Source: Flavobacteriaceae bacterium (lineage in GTDB: Bacteria; Bacteroidota; Bacteroidia; Flavobacteriales; Flavobacteriaceae). From it: DNA of 64,000 bases. The notes under the pieces are model-generated. The model saw only the letters and a list, made by a program, of their open reading frames with translations. It ran no database searches and had not been told where the DNA came from. Within the stretch, counting starts at the first letter, position 1. Every line of letters starts with the position of its first letter. Made by a program: the position numbers and the translations under genes. Positions 34,470-44,000 of the stretch are shown here, piece after piece. Location of the stretch: positions 1-64,000 of the forward strand of contig JAQWSC010000009.1 of the NCBI GenBank assembly GCA_029243385.1, read 5' to 3'.

Positions 34470-34872
34470 ATCGTCATCTCCACCAATATAAAAAGTATCT
34501 CCAGACTTGTTTTGGAGCGCCATTCATGCCTTTGCAGCCTACTAAATATGCAGAAATGTTAAGCAAGAAAATCAAAGAAGCCAATACAAACGTTTGGCTA
34601 ATAAACACTGGTTGGACAGGAGGAAAATATGGGATTGGAAGACGAATCCCTCTGAAACAAACAAGAGCCATGATTAACGCCTTGCAAAACCTAGAGAATG
34701 TCCTGAAGTTCCATCGGGATTGTTAAGCCCTAGAGCTACTTGGAACAACGATGAAGCCTAATACAAAACAGCCTTTAATTTGTCAAATGCCTTTCGAAAT
34801 AACCTAAAACAGTTTGAAGAATTTGCTAACGAGGAAATACGAAGAGGCGAACCACAACGCTATTCCAGTTAA
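34470..34872 (+). pseudogene. pckA: Remnant of ATP-dependent phosphoenolpyruvate carboxykinase (3' end)
   Basis: A reading frame up to about 34690 encodes TCFGAPFMPLQPTKYAEML, VWLINTGWTGGKYGIG and QTRAMINAL, unmistakable PckA C-terminal sequence. A shift then moves the homology to another frame (CPEVPSGLLSPRATWNNDEA, a stop TAA at 34759, then NLKQFEEFANEEIRRGEP up to 34872). About 20-25 residues between these parts are missing. The N-terminal three quarters, with kinase P-loop and metal site, are absent. It is therefore a dead 3' fragment; a functional pckA would have to lie elsewhere. Confidence 0.88.
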
Positions 34873-35172
34873 ATGGGTTTTGAATGAGCTTTGAATGGAT
34901 ATAAAACATATTTCGTGTGAAGCGATTGAAAATTTAGATTACATACCGTATAACAAAAATAAATTTTAAACACACAAAGATTGAATTTTGAATATATACC
35001 ATAAAATCTCATTGTAATTCTTTATTACAATGAGATTTTTATTAACAATTTTTTGGGTGACAAATATTCTTGTCAAGCTTTATATTTACTTGAAAAGTTG
35101 TGAAATTATTAAAAAAAAATATTTAATTTTGAGAGTATATCTGGCAAAAAAGCGCCTAAGGATTCAACATAT
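34873..35172. other. Non-coding AT-rich gap with a strong hairpin
   Basis: No gene is supported in these 300 bases; the longest frame is a 24-codon ATG frame ending AIENLDYIPYNKNKF, with no evidence that it is used. A perfect inverted repeat (AAAATCTCATTGTAA / TTACAATGAGATTTT with a 7-base loop) is at 35003-35039 and is flanked by T and A runs, so it could terminate transcription in both directions. It is probably left over from a lost gene. Confidence 0.6.
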
Positions 35173-35454
35173 ATGAGTACTATACATCAGAGAATTTTAA
35201 CTATCATTGATGAGCAAAACCTTTCTATAGCTTCATTTGAAAGGAAAATTGATGTTGGCCGTAATTCCATTTCTATGGCGATTCGAAAAAAATCAGCAAT
35301 TGATCACAATGTCTTAAAAAAAATTAATGAAAAGTTTCCAACCTACAGTTTTGGATGGATTATAACGGGTAAAAGTGAAGTTGATCGCGAATCATCCGCC
35401 GAATTTTCTAGAGATGTAATGCTTTTGTTTAAAAAGAGGAAAGATAAAATATAG
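35173..35454 (+). CDS. Small XRE/lambda-repressor-like DNA-binding protein
   Basis: 93 residues. The first ~65 form a predicted helix-turn-helix domain (RILTIIDEQNLSIASFERKI, VGRNSISMAIRKKS), then the FGWIITGKSE segment that I know from flavobacterial phage/island repressors. No enzymatic domain. It is the only intact protein gene in the decayed patch and may be a surviving regulator of the former element; a host regulator is also possible. Confidence 0.7.
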   Translation: MSTIHQRILTIIDEQNLSIASFERKIDVGRNSISMAIRKKSAIDHNVLKKINEKFPTYSFGWIITGKSEVDRESSAEFSRDVMLLFKKRKDKI

Positions 35455-35507
35455 CTTTAGAAATTAAATTTATAGATTCAAAAATATTTGTCAAGACATC
35501 ATTTTTT

Positions 35508-36884
35508 TTAATGTTTAAAGCATGACTTTTCAACATTTTTAAACGCTATTATTTGCTGATTGCCCGTCTTCATATTCTTGATGACAACCTCCTTTCGAAG
35601 TGATTCCTCTTCTCCATACATCAATACAAATTGCACATTATTTTTATCTGCATAAGAAAATTGCTTTTTAATTTTTGCAGCATTAGGATACAAACTGACA
35701 CGCATTCCTTGATCCCTTAATAAATTGATTAAAGGCAATATTTCAAATGTAGTAGATTCTCCAAAATTCAAAACTAAAACATCAATAGAGGATTCGATTG
35801 ATGAGGGAAACAAGTTTAATTGCTCTAATACCAAATAAATGCGATCCAAACCAAATGAAATTCCGATGCCGCTCATGTTAGACAAACCAAATACGCTGGT
35901 AAGATCGTCATAACGACCTCCACCTCCAATAGAACCTATTTCTACCTCCTTAGGCGCTGAAACTTCAAAAATTGTTCCTGTATAATAGTCCAACCCTCTG
36001 GCTAGCGTAACATTAATCGCCAACGAAACCGATTGCAACGGTTGTGTTTCAAATACTTTGGCAATAAATCGCACATCTGATATACCCTGAAGACCTATTG
36101 CAGAATTTTGTAAAATTGTTTCGAGCTGATTTAAAACCTCATCTACCGTTCCCGAAATAGAAAATAAAGGGCGAAGCTTTTCAATAGCTGACTGATCAAA
36201 ACCTTTACTTAATAATTCCTTTTCAACTGCTTCTGAGCCGATTTTATCGATTTTATCCAATGCAACCGTGAAATCAATCAAACGAGTTTCAGCTCCAATA
36301 ATTTCAGCTATACCCGCTAGAATTTTTCGATGATTCATATGTACAGTTACTCCTGAAAGTCCCAAATTAGAAAAAACAGCATCGTACAATTGTATGCATT
36401 CGACTTCTTGCCAAAGGGAATCTACTCCTACAACATCAGCATCGCATTGATAGAACTCTTGAAAGCGACCAAATTGCGGCCTATCGGCTCTCCAAACTTG
36501 TTGGATTTGATACCTTTTGAACGGAAATGTTAGTTCGTTTTGGTGTTGTACTACAAATCGAGCAAACGGCACGGTAAGATCGTATCGTAACGCTTTTTCA
36601 GAAAGCGAGTTCGAAAATTTTGCCAGCTCGTTATTTTGCAAAGCGGCAACATCGGCTTTTTTGACCTTGTCTCCAGAATTAAGAATTTTAAAAACCAAGC
36701 GGTCTCCCTCTTCGCCATACTTACCCAGCAATGTACTGGACTTTTCAAAAGAAGGTGTTTCGATGGGTAAAAAGCCAAATTTTTCAAAATGAGATTTGAT
36801 GATTCCTGTAAGATAATTTCTCTTAATAACCGTTTCAGGTAAAAAATCTCGGGTGCCTTTGGGTGTATTTGGCTTCTGCGACAT
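35508..36884 (-). CDS. hisS: Histidyl-tRNA synthetase
   Basis: 458 residues of class II synthetase. Motif 2 region RYQIQQVWRADRPQFGRFQEF, histidine-specific ARGLDYYTGTIFEV, and a glycine-rich motif 3 (GIGISFGLDRIYLVLE), then the anticodon-binding domain. Charges tRNA-His. Confidence 0.96.
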   Translation of the reverse strand: MSQKPNTPKGTRDFLPETVIKRNYLTGIIKSHFEKFGFLPIETPSFEKSSTLLGKYGEEGDRLVFKILNSGDKVKKADVAALQNNELAKFSNSLSEKALRYDLTVPFARFVVQHQNELTFPFKRYQIQQVWRADRPQFGRFQEFYQCDADVVGVDSLWQEVECIQLYDAVFSNLGLSGVTVHMNHRKILAGIAEIIGAETRLIDFTVALDKIDKIGSEAVEKELLSKGFDQSAIEKLRPLFSISGTVDEVLNQLETILQNSAIGLQGISDVRFIAKVFETQPLQSVSLAINVTLARGLDYYTGTIFEVSAPKEVEIGSIGGGGRYDDLTSVFGLSNMSGIGISFGLDRIYLVLEQLNLFPSSIESSIDVLVLNFGESTTFEILPLINLLRDQGMRVSLYPNAAKIKKQFSYADKNNVQFVLMYGEEESLRKEVVIKNMKTGNQQIIAFKNVEKSCFKH

Positions 36885-36924
36885 CTGTAATTGTTTTTTA
36901 CAAATATCTTATTATTTTGAAGAA

Positions 36925-37389
36925 TTAAGAAATAAGCGTTTGAATTCTTTTAAACAGCTTACCATCAGTAATTTGCCCACCTCGTGCAATCCATTCAAAG
37001 AGTTCAGCATGAATATCTTTTGATTTGTCTCCTAGAGCCATCTCAACCTGATCGGAATGCATGTTTTTTTCCAACCACTCAAGACCACCTTGGGTTTCAA
37101 AATCTACTTCTTGATTAGTAGTAGTAATTATAACGGCTTTTAAAACGTGGTTCGCTCTGTCAAGCAGCACCACTTTTTGGGGAGCATAATATTCAACATA
37201 AACCGTCTTAGACAATACCTTTTCCCAAACAATATCACTAAAAATATCCAATAAAGAGTCCACTTTCTTGGAGTTTTCATGTTTGAGTTGTTTCCATTGA
37301 GCTGCATCGATTGAATGACTGGCTAAAAATTGGCTAAACTCAAAATGCAGTTCTTCAAACTGCTCTTTGGACAAACGGCTGTATTTCAT
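36925..37389 (-). CDS. DUF6495 family protein
   Basis: 154 residues from ATG 37389. The start seven codons upstream is rejected because that stretch is the terminator of rplI. MKYSRLSKEQFEELHFEFSQ, SIDAAQWKQLK and DIFSDIVWEKVL match a flavobacterial family I know as DUF6495; function unknown. Soluble, no catalytic motif. It sits between rplI and hisS. Confidence 0.75.
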   Translation of the reverse strand: MKYSRLSKEQFEELHFEFSQFLASHSIDAAQWKQLKHENSKKVDSLLDIFSDIVWEKVLSKTVYVEYYAPQKVVLLDRANHVLKAVIITTTNQEVDFETQGGLEWLEKNMHSDQVEMALGDKSKDIHAELFEWIARGGQITDGKLFKRIQTLIS

Positions 37390-37391
37390 AC

Positions 37392-37423
37392 AAAAAAAAA
37401 GACCACTCAAAAGGTGGTCTTTA
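37392..37423 (-). terminator. Terminator of rpsF-rpsR-rplI
   Basis: Minus strand AAAGACCACC-TTTT-GAGTGGTCTTT (one mismatch) followed by nine T, directly upstream of the DUF6495 start. Confidence 0.85.
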
Positions 37424-37439
37424 TATCTTTAGGATTGAA

Positions 37440-37895
37440 TTATTTTTCCGCGGCTGGAACTACATCAAAAGGAAGTTGAAAAACAACTTCTCTGTGCAAA
37501 CGAATAGTCGCATTGTAGCTCCCTAATCGTTTGATAGATCCTCCTGGAACGGATATGTATTTCTTATCCAATTCTTGACCTGCAGCCGATAGTGCTTCAG
37601 ATACATTGGCGTTGTTAACCGATCCAAATAGTTTATCACCTGCGCCTACTTTCGCGTCAATTTTAATAGATAATTTCCCATAGGCTTTTTCGAGCTTACG
37701 AGCATCATCAATTAATTTTTGCTCTTTAAAAGCACGCTGCTTTAGATTCTCAGCCAATACTTTTCTTGCGGAAGACGTAGCTAATATAGCATGACCTTGC
37801 GGAATCAAGTAGTTACGACCGTATCCATTTTTTACCGTTACAATATCGTCCTTAAACCCTAGGTTTTGAACGTCATTTTTTAAAATAAGCTCCAT
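37440..37895 (-). CDS. rplI: Ribosomal protein bL9
   Basis: 151 residues. N-terminal MELILKNDVQNLGFKDDIV and VKNGYGRNYLIPQGHA are the L9 signature; a long connecting helix and the C-terminal rRNA-binding domain follow. Last gene of the operon. Confidence 0.97.
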   Translation of the reverse strand: MELILKNDVQNLGFKDDIVTVKNGYGRNYLIPQGHAILATSSARKVLAENLKQRAFKEQKLIDDARKLEKAYGKLSIKIDAKVGAGDKLFGSVNNANVSEALSAAGQELDKKYISVPGGSIKRLGSYNATIRLHREVVFQLPFDVVPAAEK

Positions 37896-37907
37896 ATCTA
37901 ATATCGT

Positions 37908-38204
37908 TTATTTTAGTAAATCAGCCACATAGGGCATTAACGCCAAGTGACGCGCTCTTTTAACTGCTACTGAGACTTTTCTTTGGTATTTTAAAGAAGT
38001 TCCTGTAAGACGTCTCGGCAAAATTTTACCTTGTTCGTTGACAAATTTCAAAAGAAAGTCAGGATCCTTATAATCAATATACTTGATTCCAGATTTTTGG
38101 AAACGACAATATTTCTTTTGCTTATTAGTTTCAATATTTAGAGGAGTCAAGTAGCGAATTTCTCCTTGTTTTCCTCCTTTACTTGCTTGATCGATTGATG
38201 ACAT
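37908..38204 (-). CDS. rpsR: Ribosomal protein bS18
   Basis: 98 residues with [17 protein letters not shown] and [20 protein letters not shown], the S18 core that pairs with S6 in the platform. Between rpsF and rplI with short gaps. Confidence 0.97.
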   Translation of the reverse strand: MSSIDQASKGGKQGEIRYLTPLNIETNKQKKYCRFQKSGIKYIDYKDPDFLLKFVNEQGKILPRRLTGTSLKYQRKVSVAVKRARHLALMPYVADLLK

Positions 38205-38207
38205 ACC

Positions 38208-38549
38208 TTAAGATGCTTTTTGAGTGTTACGCGTTCTTCTTTTTTCAGCCCATGCTTCTGCGTGTTTGTCTAATTTGACAGTCAAATAACGCATCACACG
38301 CTCGTCTCTCTTGAATTCAACTTCAAAAGGGATGATGGCTTCGCCAGCAACCTTAAAGTCAAATAAGTGATAAAAGCCACTTTTTTTGTTTTCGATTGGA
38401 TAGGCAAACTTCTTGAGCCCCCAATCCTCTTTAGCAACCATTTCTCCTCCTTTGGACGTTAAGAAATCTTCAAATTTCTTTACTGTTTCCTTTATCTGTT
38501 CATCAGATAAAACGGGATTCAAAATGAAAACAGTTTCGTAATGATTCAT
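38208..38549 (-). CDS. rpsF: Ribosomal protein bS6
   Basis: 113 residues. MNHYETVFILNPVLSDEQIK, the DWGLKKFAYPIENKKSGFYH beta region and RDERVMRYL identify S6. First gene of the operon, separated from rpsR by three bases. Confidence 0.97.
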   Translation of the reverse strand: MNHYETVFILNPVLSDEQIKETVKKFEDFLTSKGGEMVAKEDWGLKKFAYPIENKKSGFYHLFDFKVAGEAIIPFEVEFKRDERVMRYLTVKLDKHAEAWAEKRRTRNTQKAS

Positions 38550-38578
38550 ATGTATTGTATTTGTTTTTAAATAGCTGG

Positions 38579-38609
38579 CAAAAATAGCATATAAACCTTC
38601 ACAATCAAA
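38579..38609 (-). promoter_or_regulatory. rpsF operon promoter
   Basis: Minus strand TTTG (38606-38609), 19 bases, TATTTTTG (38579-38586): a full Bacteroidota promoter match. Confidence 0.7.
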
Positions 38610-38733
38610 AGAATTTTCTGTTTTTTAATGGTTTATTTTAAGGTTCTTGGTAAATTTTAGTAAATTTGCTCTACAGTCACGGTTTTATTTATATAATTAA
38701 GCATGTAACTGACTATCAATAAAAATCCTACTT

Positions 38734-39429
38734 ATGAAAATTCAATGTGTCGTAATTGACAAATCTCCTTCACAACATAGGGCTATTTCCAAACTTATCG
38801 ATAAGTTCAAAAATCTAGAATTAGTCGCTTCTTTTTCGGAAGCAACACAGTTCAAAAAACAAGTTTCTTTATTAGATATCGAGCTTCTCATTACAGATAT
38901 TAACATGCCAGTGATTGAGGGTGTTGAACTTTTAAAACTTTGCAAACAGCAGCCAGAAGTGATTTTCATGGCAAACTCTAAAAAAGATGCTTACAAAGCC
39001 ATAAAACATCACCCTGTTGATTATTTGGTAAAACCCATAAATTCAAACGAATTTGAAGAAGCTATTAAAAAAGCTGTCAAAGTCATTGAAAAAAACAGAT
39101 TGCAAAATCAACACAACGAAGCCTATATCAACGTTACAAGCGACGCACAAAAACAACGTGTAAAACTCAATGATATTCTTTGGATTGAGGCATTGGGGGA
39201 TTATGTGTGTATCATTACCCAGAAGAAAAAAATGGTGGTGCATTCCACCATGTACTCGTTTGAACAAAAACTACCTGAGCATCAATTTGTTCGTATCCAT
39301 AAATCCTACATTGTAAATCAGAATAAAATTTTGAGTTACAATAGTAAAGAGGTGGATTTGTTAGGAAAAAAGCTTCCGCTCAGCAGATCTAAAAAGCACA
39401 TTCTCGACGCGGCTTTTATGGAAATTTAA
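38734..39429 (+). CDS. LytTR-type response regulator
   Basis: 231 residues. Receiver domain ~1-120 with Asp55 (LLITDINMP) and the expected lysine in YLVKPIN. The LytTR DNA-binding domain (~135-231) contains ILWIEALGDYVCI, FVRIHKSYIVN and LPLSRSKK. No histidine kinase is adjacent. TAAATTTG at 38661-38668 may be its -7 box. Its stop overlaps that of priA by four bases. Confidence 0.92.
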   Translation: MKIQCVVIDKSPSQHRAISKLIDKFKNLELVASFSEATQFKKQVSLLDIELLITDINMPVIEGVELLKLCKQQPEVIFMANSKKDAYKAIKHHPVDYLVKPINSNEFEEAIKKAVKVIEKNRLQNQHNEAYINVTSDAQKQRVKLNDILWIEALGDYVCIITQKKKMVVHSTMYSFEQKLPEHQFVRIHKSYIVNQNKILSYNSKEVDLLGKKLPLSRSKKHILDAAFMEI

Positions 39430-41867
39430 TACGCATCAACGTCTATCTGAATTTTTATACTTCGAAAAGTTCCTACGCTAACAAAGCTTTTATGAATTTT
39501 TTTAATAAAAGATTTTGATTTTTTGAGATCAAAGTCCTGTGGGATTTTAATCAAAATTTGTTGCTGATATTGATTTCTGATTCGCTCTATTAAAGGAGCT
39601 TCTGGACCCAATACATGATTTTGAAAACCGCCTTTTAAAGCGGTTGCAAACCACGCTGCACCTTCTTTGACTTTTTGAAAATCTTTGTGCAGCAACACAA
39701 TTCGAATTAGCTTTACAAAAGGTGGATATCGAAACAATTCGCGTTGTGCTAATTGACTCTCGAACATTTCGTTGTAATGATTTTTCACTACTTGAATAAG
39801 AATAGGGTGTGTAGTCGAATACGTTTGAATGATAACTTGCCCTTGTTTGTTGCTTCTCCCCGATCGTCCAGCCACCTGTTGCAGTACCTGAAAACAACGC
39901 TCATGGGATCTGAAATCCGGAAAATTCAGTAATCCATCAGCATTTAAAACACCTACCAATGCTACGTTCTGAAAGTCAAACCCTTTGGTAACCATTTGTG
40001 TACCAATCAGAATTTGGAATTCTTGATTTTCAAACCCTTTGATCAATTGCTCGTAGCTGTTTTTTTTGCGTGTGGTGTCAAAATCCATACGTCCTACCTT
40101 TGTATTGGGAAACATCATGGCTAATTCTTCTTGAATTTGCTGAGTTCCTAAACCTCTAGAAAATACATTGGACGATTCACAAGCACCGCAGTGCGAAAAG
40201 TATGGAGTATGATAGCCACAATAATGACATTTGATTTGATGATCGGAAGAGTGATAGGTCAAACTCACATCGCAATTAGGACACTGAGGCACAAAACCAC
40301 AACTCAAACACTCCAAAAACTTGGCATATCCTCTGCGATTTTGAAACAAAATTACTTGCTCCTTGTTGGCTAGCACTTGTTCGATAGCAGCAATCAATTC
40401 TTCTGAAAAATGTCTTTTTATTTGCTTTTTTCTGTACGATTCTTTTAAATCTATTAATGTTACTTTGGGAGGAATTACCTTACCGTAACGCTCAGAAAGT
40501 GTTACACAACCGTATTTATTGTGTTGGGCATTGTAATAGCTTTCTAGACTGGGTGTTGCCGAACCCAATAATATCTTGGTCTCATGCAAATGAGCCAACA
40601 TAATAGCCGAGTCACGCGCATGATATCGCGGAGCGGATTCGTACTGCTTAAATGCGGATTCGTGTTCTTCATCAACAATGACAAGCCCCAAATCAACAAA
40701 AGGAAGGAAAATAGAAGACCGTGCTCCCAAAACAATTCGAGCTTTGGAGTCGTTTGCAGCTACCTTATTCCAAACTTCAACACGCTCACTCTGGGAGTAA
40801 CGGGAATGAAAAACAACCAATTGTTCACCAAAATAACGTTGCAACCTCCCAACCAATTGGGTAGTTAAAGCAATTTCGGGAAGTAGGTATAACACTTGTT
40901 TGTTTTGAGCAAGTATTTCTTCGATCAAATGAGCATAAACTTCGGTTTTTCCGGATGAAGTTATCCCCTGAAAAAGCACCACTTTTTTGTGATTAAAAGA
41001 CTCCTTGATTTCTTGAAAAGCGAGGTTTTGAGCATGGCTTAAAGCTTGTGTTTGGGTGGTTTTTCCTTCAAAAATAAATCGATCTACTATTTTAGAATAC
41101 CTAACAAGAATTTCTTTTTTAAGCAACGTATTAATCGTAGAACTAGAGACACCGCTCAATTCCTGAAGTTCTTTAGAAGTAATGTTAGAATCCAAAGGCA
41201 ACTTGGCAAGTGTTTCAACAACCGATTTTTGAAGCGGTTTTTTTAACAAAAGATCTTGCAAATCTTTCATGATTTCAGGAGAACTGAATCGTTGATGAAG
41301 TTTTAAAAAGTTTTTGGTCTTTGGACGAAAACCTTGATACACCTCTTCTTTTAAGGCTATAATTTTATGATCTAACAACTCTTGTATTGCCAAAAGCAGG
41401 CTTTTTCTGGGCATTCTCTTTTGGGCTTCTTGCAAAGAAAGTCTTTGTTCGACTTGGAGCAAATACGCAATTTCTCTAGACGAGTGGTTGGTGATTTTGG
41501 ATAAATTATCATCAGAAATCCATTCCAACTCAGTTTCGCTTTCTAGCAAAAACAAGCTTGGCAAAGCTGTTTTGAGCACCTGCCCCATGGGTGTTAGGTA
41601 ATATTCAGAAATCCATTTCCAATGCGCCAACTGAACCAAATTAACCAAAGGTGATTCGTCAATAATAAATTCAATTTCTTTAGCTTGATATGTCGAGGGT
41701 GGGTTTTGGTGAACATTCATCACAAACCCTGTAAGCATTTTGGATTTCCCAAAAGGAATTATTACTCGCATACCGTTTTGCAACAGCTTTGATTCGGACT
41801 GTGAAATACTGTAGGTAAATAAATTGTCGAGCGGAAGCGGCAAAAGGATGTCGGCAAAATATCGCAT
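39426..41867 (-). CDS. priA: Primosomal replication restart helicase PriA
   Basis: 813 residues. An N-terminal DNA-binding domain is followed by a superfamily 2 helicase with Walker A ITSSGKTEV and Walker B IVDEEHE. Zinc-binding cysteine pairs are in CLSCGFVPQCPNC and CHYCGY...CGAC. The helicase core ends in QVAGRSGRSNKQG. Reloads the replisome at stalled forks. It overlaps the BrkB gene by one base, so the two are co-transcribed. Confidence 0.96.
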   Translation of the reverse strand: MRYFADILLPLPLDNLFTYSISQSESKLLQNGMRVIIPFGKSKMLTGFVMNVHQNPPSTYQAKEIEFIIDESPLVNLVQLAHWKWISEYYLTPMGQVLKTALPSLFLLESETELEWISDDNLSKITNHSSREIAYLLQVEQRLSLQEAQKRMPRKSLLLAIQELLDHKIIALKEEVYQGFRPKTKNFLKLHQRFSSPEIMKDLQDLLLKKPLQKSVVETLAKLPLDSNITSKELQELSGVSSSTINTLLKKEILVRYSKIVDRFIFEGKTTQTQALSHAQNLAFQEIKESFNHKKVVLFQGITSSGKTEVYAHLIEEILAQNKQVLYLLPEIALTTQLVGRLQRYFGEQLVVFHSRYSQSERVEVWNKVAANDSKARIVLGARSSIFLPFVDLGLVIVDEEHESAFKQYESAPRYHARDSAIMLAHLHETKILLGSATPSLESYYNAQHNKYGCVTLSERYGKVIPPKVTLIDLKESYRKKQIKRHFSEELIAAIEQVLANKEQVILFQNRRGYAKFLECLSCGFVPQCPNCDVSLTYHSSDHQIKCHYCGYHTPYFSHCGACESSNVFSRGLGTQQIQEELAMMFPNTKVGRMDFDTTRKKNSYEQLIKGFENQEFQILIGTQMVTKGFDFQNVALVGVLNADGLLNFPDFRSHERCFQVLQQVAGRSGRSNKQGQVIIQTYSTTHPILIQVVKNHYNEMFESQLAQRELFRYPPFVKLIRIVLLHKDFQKVKEGAAWFATALKGGFQNHVLGPEAPLIERIRNQYQQQILIKIPQDFDLKKSKSFIKKIHKSFVSVGTFRSIKIQIDVDAY

Positions 41868-42787
41868 TAGTTTTTTTTGTTTAAGCGATTAAACGCAGCG
41901 TTTAATTCAAAGCCCAACAATAAAATAATGGAGTTTAACCATATATAAAGCATAAGAATCAAAAGCGCACCAATAGAGCCGTACAACTCGTTGTAATTCG
42001 AAAAATTATCAATATAAATTCCAAACAAATAGGTAGTTAAAATAAATAAAATGCTCGTCATAAAAGCTCCTGGCGAAAAAAAGCGAACTTGTTTCTTTTC
42101 AGCAGTACCAAAATAGTAAAGCAAGGAAGTTGATACAATGGACAGTCCTATAAAAAAAGTGTACTTACCGACCAACAATATATTTTCTTGATTGTCAAGA
42201 ATTCCAGATTCTGATAAGTTACTAATGATGGACACCTCAAAAAACACAAATCCAGAAACGGCAATGATTAAGACAATAGACAACAGCAAGCCAATCAAAA
42301 GTGCAAATAAATATTGTTTGACAAAATGACGCGTTATCAATACGTTGTACGAATCACTAAAGCCTCCAAAAATTGCATTAACCCCGTTTCCAATTAAAAT
42401 TATTGACAATAAAAAACTGGAAGACAGCAGTCCTCCCCTCCTATTTTGTTTGATGTCTGTATAAATTTCCACAAAGAAGTCCAGTGAGGAATCTGGAAGA
42501 AGGGACTCAATAAAAGCTAAAAATGAAGCGTCAAAATCTTGAATGGGAACAAAAGGGATCAAATTCAAAACAAAGAGCAGAAATGGAAAAAGTGCCATAA
42601 AGAAACTAAACGAAATACTTCCCGCTCGCGTTGTTAAAGCTCCTTTAAACAATCCTATGGCGTACATTTCAAGCAGGTCGAAAACAGAAAGACCCTGAAA
42701 ACCTGGTAATTGCAGCTGTTTTAAGAACTGAATCAATTGCTTAACTATGGGCAATTCTAAAAAGCGGAAATCCTTGGAAAACATCAC
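41867..42787 (-). CDS. YihY/BrkB family membrane protein
   Basis: 306 residues with six helices in the YihY arrangement. AGSISFSFFMALFPFLLFVL near residue 60 is the usual start of the membrane core, and NELYGSIGALLILMLYIWL a late helix pair. Function is uncertain; the family is often misnamed ribonuclease BN. Precedes priA in the same operon. Confidence 0.9.
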   Translation of the reverse strand: MMFSKDFRFLELPIVKQLIQFLKQLQLPGFQGLSVFDLLEMYAIGLFKGALTTRAGSISFSFFMALFPFLLFVLNLIPFVPIQDFDASFLAFIESLLPDSSLDFFVEIYTDIKQNRRGGLLSSSFLLSIILIGNGVNAIFGGFSDSYNVLITRHFVKQYLFALLIGLLLSIVLIIAVSGFVFFEVSIISNLSESGILDNQENILLVGKYTFFIGLSIVSTSLLYYFGTAEKKQVRFFSPGAFMTSILFILTTYLFGIYIDNFSNYNELYGSIGALLILMLYIWLNSIILLLGFELNAAFNRLNKKN

Positions 42788-42857
42788 GTTATTTGTTTAC
42801 GCTAAAATAACCATTGAAATTGAGAAAACCAGTATTCTAAGTATCAAAAGGTGTTTG

Positions 42858-42865
42858 TACATTTG
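42858..42865 (+). promoter_or_regulatory. Predicted -7 element of rlmH
   Basis: TACATTTG ends five bases before the rlmH ATG (42870). No clear -33 element. If real, the transcript would be leaderless or nearly so. Confidence 0.4.
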
Positions 42866-42869
42866 TTGA

Positions 42870-43343
42870 ATGAAAATAAAACTCATCGTCGTTGGAAAAA
42901 CCGATCAGCAAGCGCTAGAATCACTTGTAGATGAATACCTCAAAAGACTCAGGCGCTATGTATCCTTTGAGATAGAAATTATTCCCGATTTGAAAAACCG
43001 AAAAAGTCTTTCCCAAATGGAACAAAAAAGTAAAGAAGGAGCGTTGATTTTATCTAAGATAAAACCCTCCGAGGCGCTGTATCTTTTGGATGAAAAAGGA
43101 TCAAAATACACGTCGGTTCAGTTTGCTAGTTTTATTCAAAAAAAAATGCTTTCTGGCATCAAAACATTGGTCTTTGTTATTGGAGGACCTTATGGATTTT
43201 CCGATGAAGTCTATCAACAAGCTGTTGGTAAAATCTCTTTTTCATCCATGACATTTTCTCATCAGATGTTTCGCTTGTTTGTTGTTGAGCAAGTATATAG
43301 GGCCTTTACTATTCTCAAAAACGAACCGTATCATCATTCCTAA
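42870..43343 (+). CDS. rlmH: 23S rRNA (pseudouridine-1915-N3)-methyltransferase
   Basis: 157 residues of the SPOUT fold. LVFVIGGPYGFSDEVY holds the knotted SAM-binding loop, and SFSSMTFSHQMFRLFVVEQVYRA is the characteristic C-terminus. Methylates pseudouridine 1915 in helix 69. Directly followed by rdgB (six-base gap). Confidence 0.97.
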   Translation: MKIKLIVVGKTDQQALESLVDEYLKRLRRYVSFEIEIIPDLKNRKSLSQMEQKSKEGALILSKIKPSEALYLLDEKGSKYTSVQFASFIQKKMLSGIKTLVFVIGGPYGFSDEVYQQAVGKISFSSMTFSHQMFRLFVVEQVYRAFTILKNEPYHHS

Positions 43344-43349
43344 CGACAT

Positions 43350-43928
43350 ATGAAACTTATATTTGCAACACACAACCCCAACAAGGTTATCGAACTCAAC
43401 AAACAACTTCCATCTTCTATTGCCCTATCCGATTTGTTGGAATTGGGGTTCAATGAAGAAATTCCCGAAACAGAAAACACCTTGGAAGGCAATGCTATTT
43501 TGAAAGCTACATATATTTACGATAAGACTGGAAATGATGTTTTTGCAGACGATACTGGCTTGGAAATTGAAGCTTTGAATGGTGAACCTGGAGTATTTTC
43601 TGCGCGGTATGCTGGAAATAATAAAAACGCTACCGATAATATAAAAAAAGTACTGAAAAACATGGAAGGTGTTACCAACAGAAAAGCACAGTTTCGTACT
43701 GTTTTTGCCCTTATTATAGCTGGAAAACTTCAGCTATTGGAAGGAGTCATTAAAGGGTCTATTCTGAAACAACCCCAAGGAGACAATGGATTTGGTTACG
43801 ATCCTATTTTTTGTCCAAACGGATATACACAATCATTTGCTGAAATTTCATTGGATGAAAAAAGCAAGATAAGCCATCGTGGAATAGCTACTCAAAAATT
43901 GGTAGCGTTTCTTAAAAATCGAACGTAA
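43350..43928 (+). CDS. rdgB: Non-canonical purine NTP pyrophosphatase (RdgB/HAM1)
   Basis: 192 residues. FATHNPNKVIEL at the N-terminus, FADDTGLEIEALNGEPGVFS (metal and substrate site) and GFGYDPIFCPNG are family hallmarks. Hydrolyses ITP/dITP/XTP to monophosphates. Co-transcribed with rlmH. Confidence 0.96.
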   Translation: MKLIFATHNPNKVIELNKQLPSSIALSDLLELGFNEEIPETENTLEGNAILKATYIYDKTGNDVFADDTGLEIEALNGEPGVFSARYAGNNKNATDNIKKVLKNMEGVTNRKAQFRTVFALIIAGKLQLLEGVIKGSILKQPQGDNGFGYDPIFCPNGYTQSFAEISLDEKSKISHRGIATQKLVAFLKNRT

Positions 43929-44000
43929 ACCGTTAAACTTTCCCTAAATAAAGATATCAAGCTGCCTAAAAGTATTTAGTTTGTACCTTTGGAAGTGTAT

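Noticed and set aside
34421-34726. 101-codon frame as an intact gene
   Set aside because: Its first 20 codons are repeat sequence and the rest is a broken pckA tail; annotated as a pseudogene instead.
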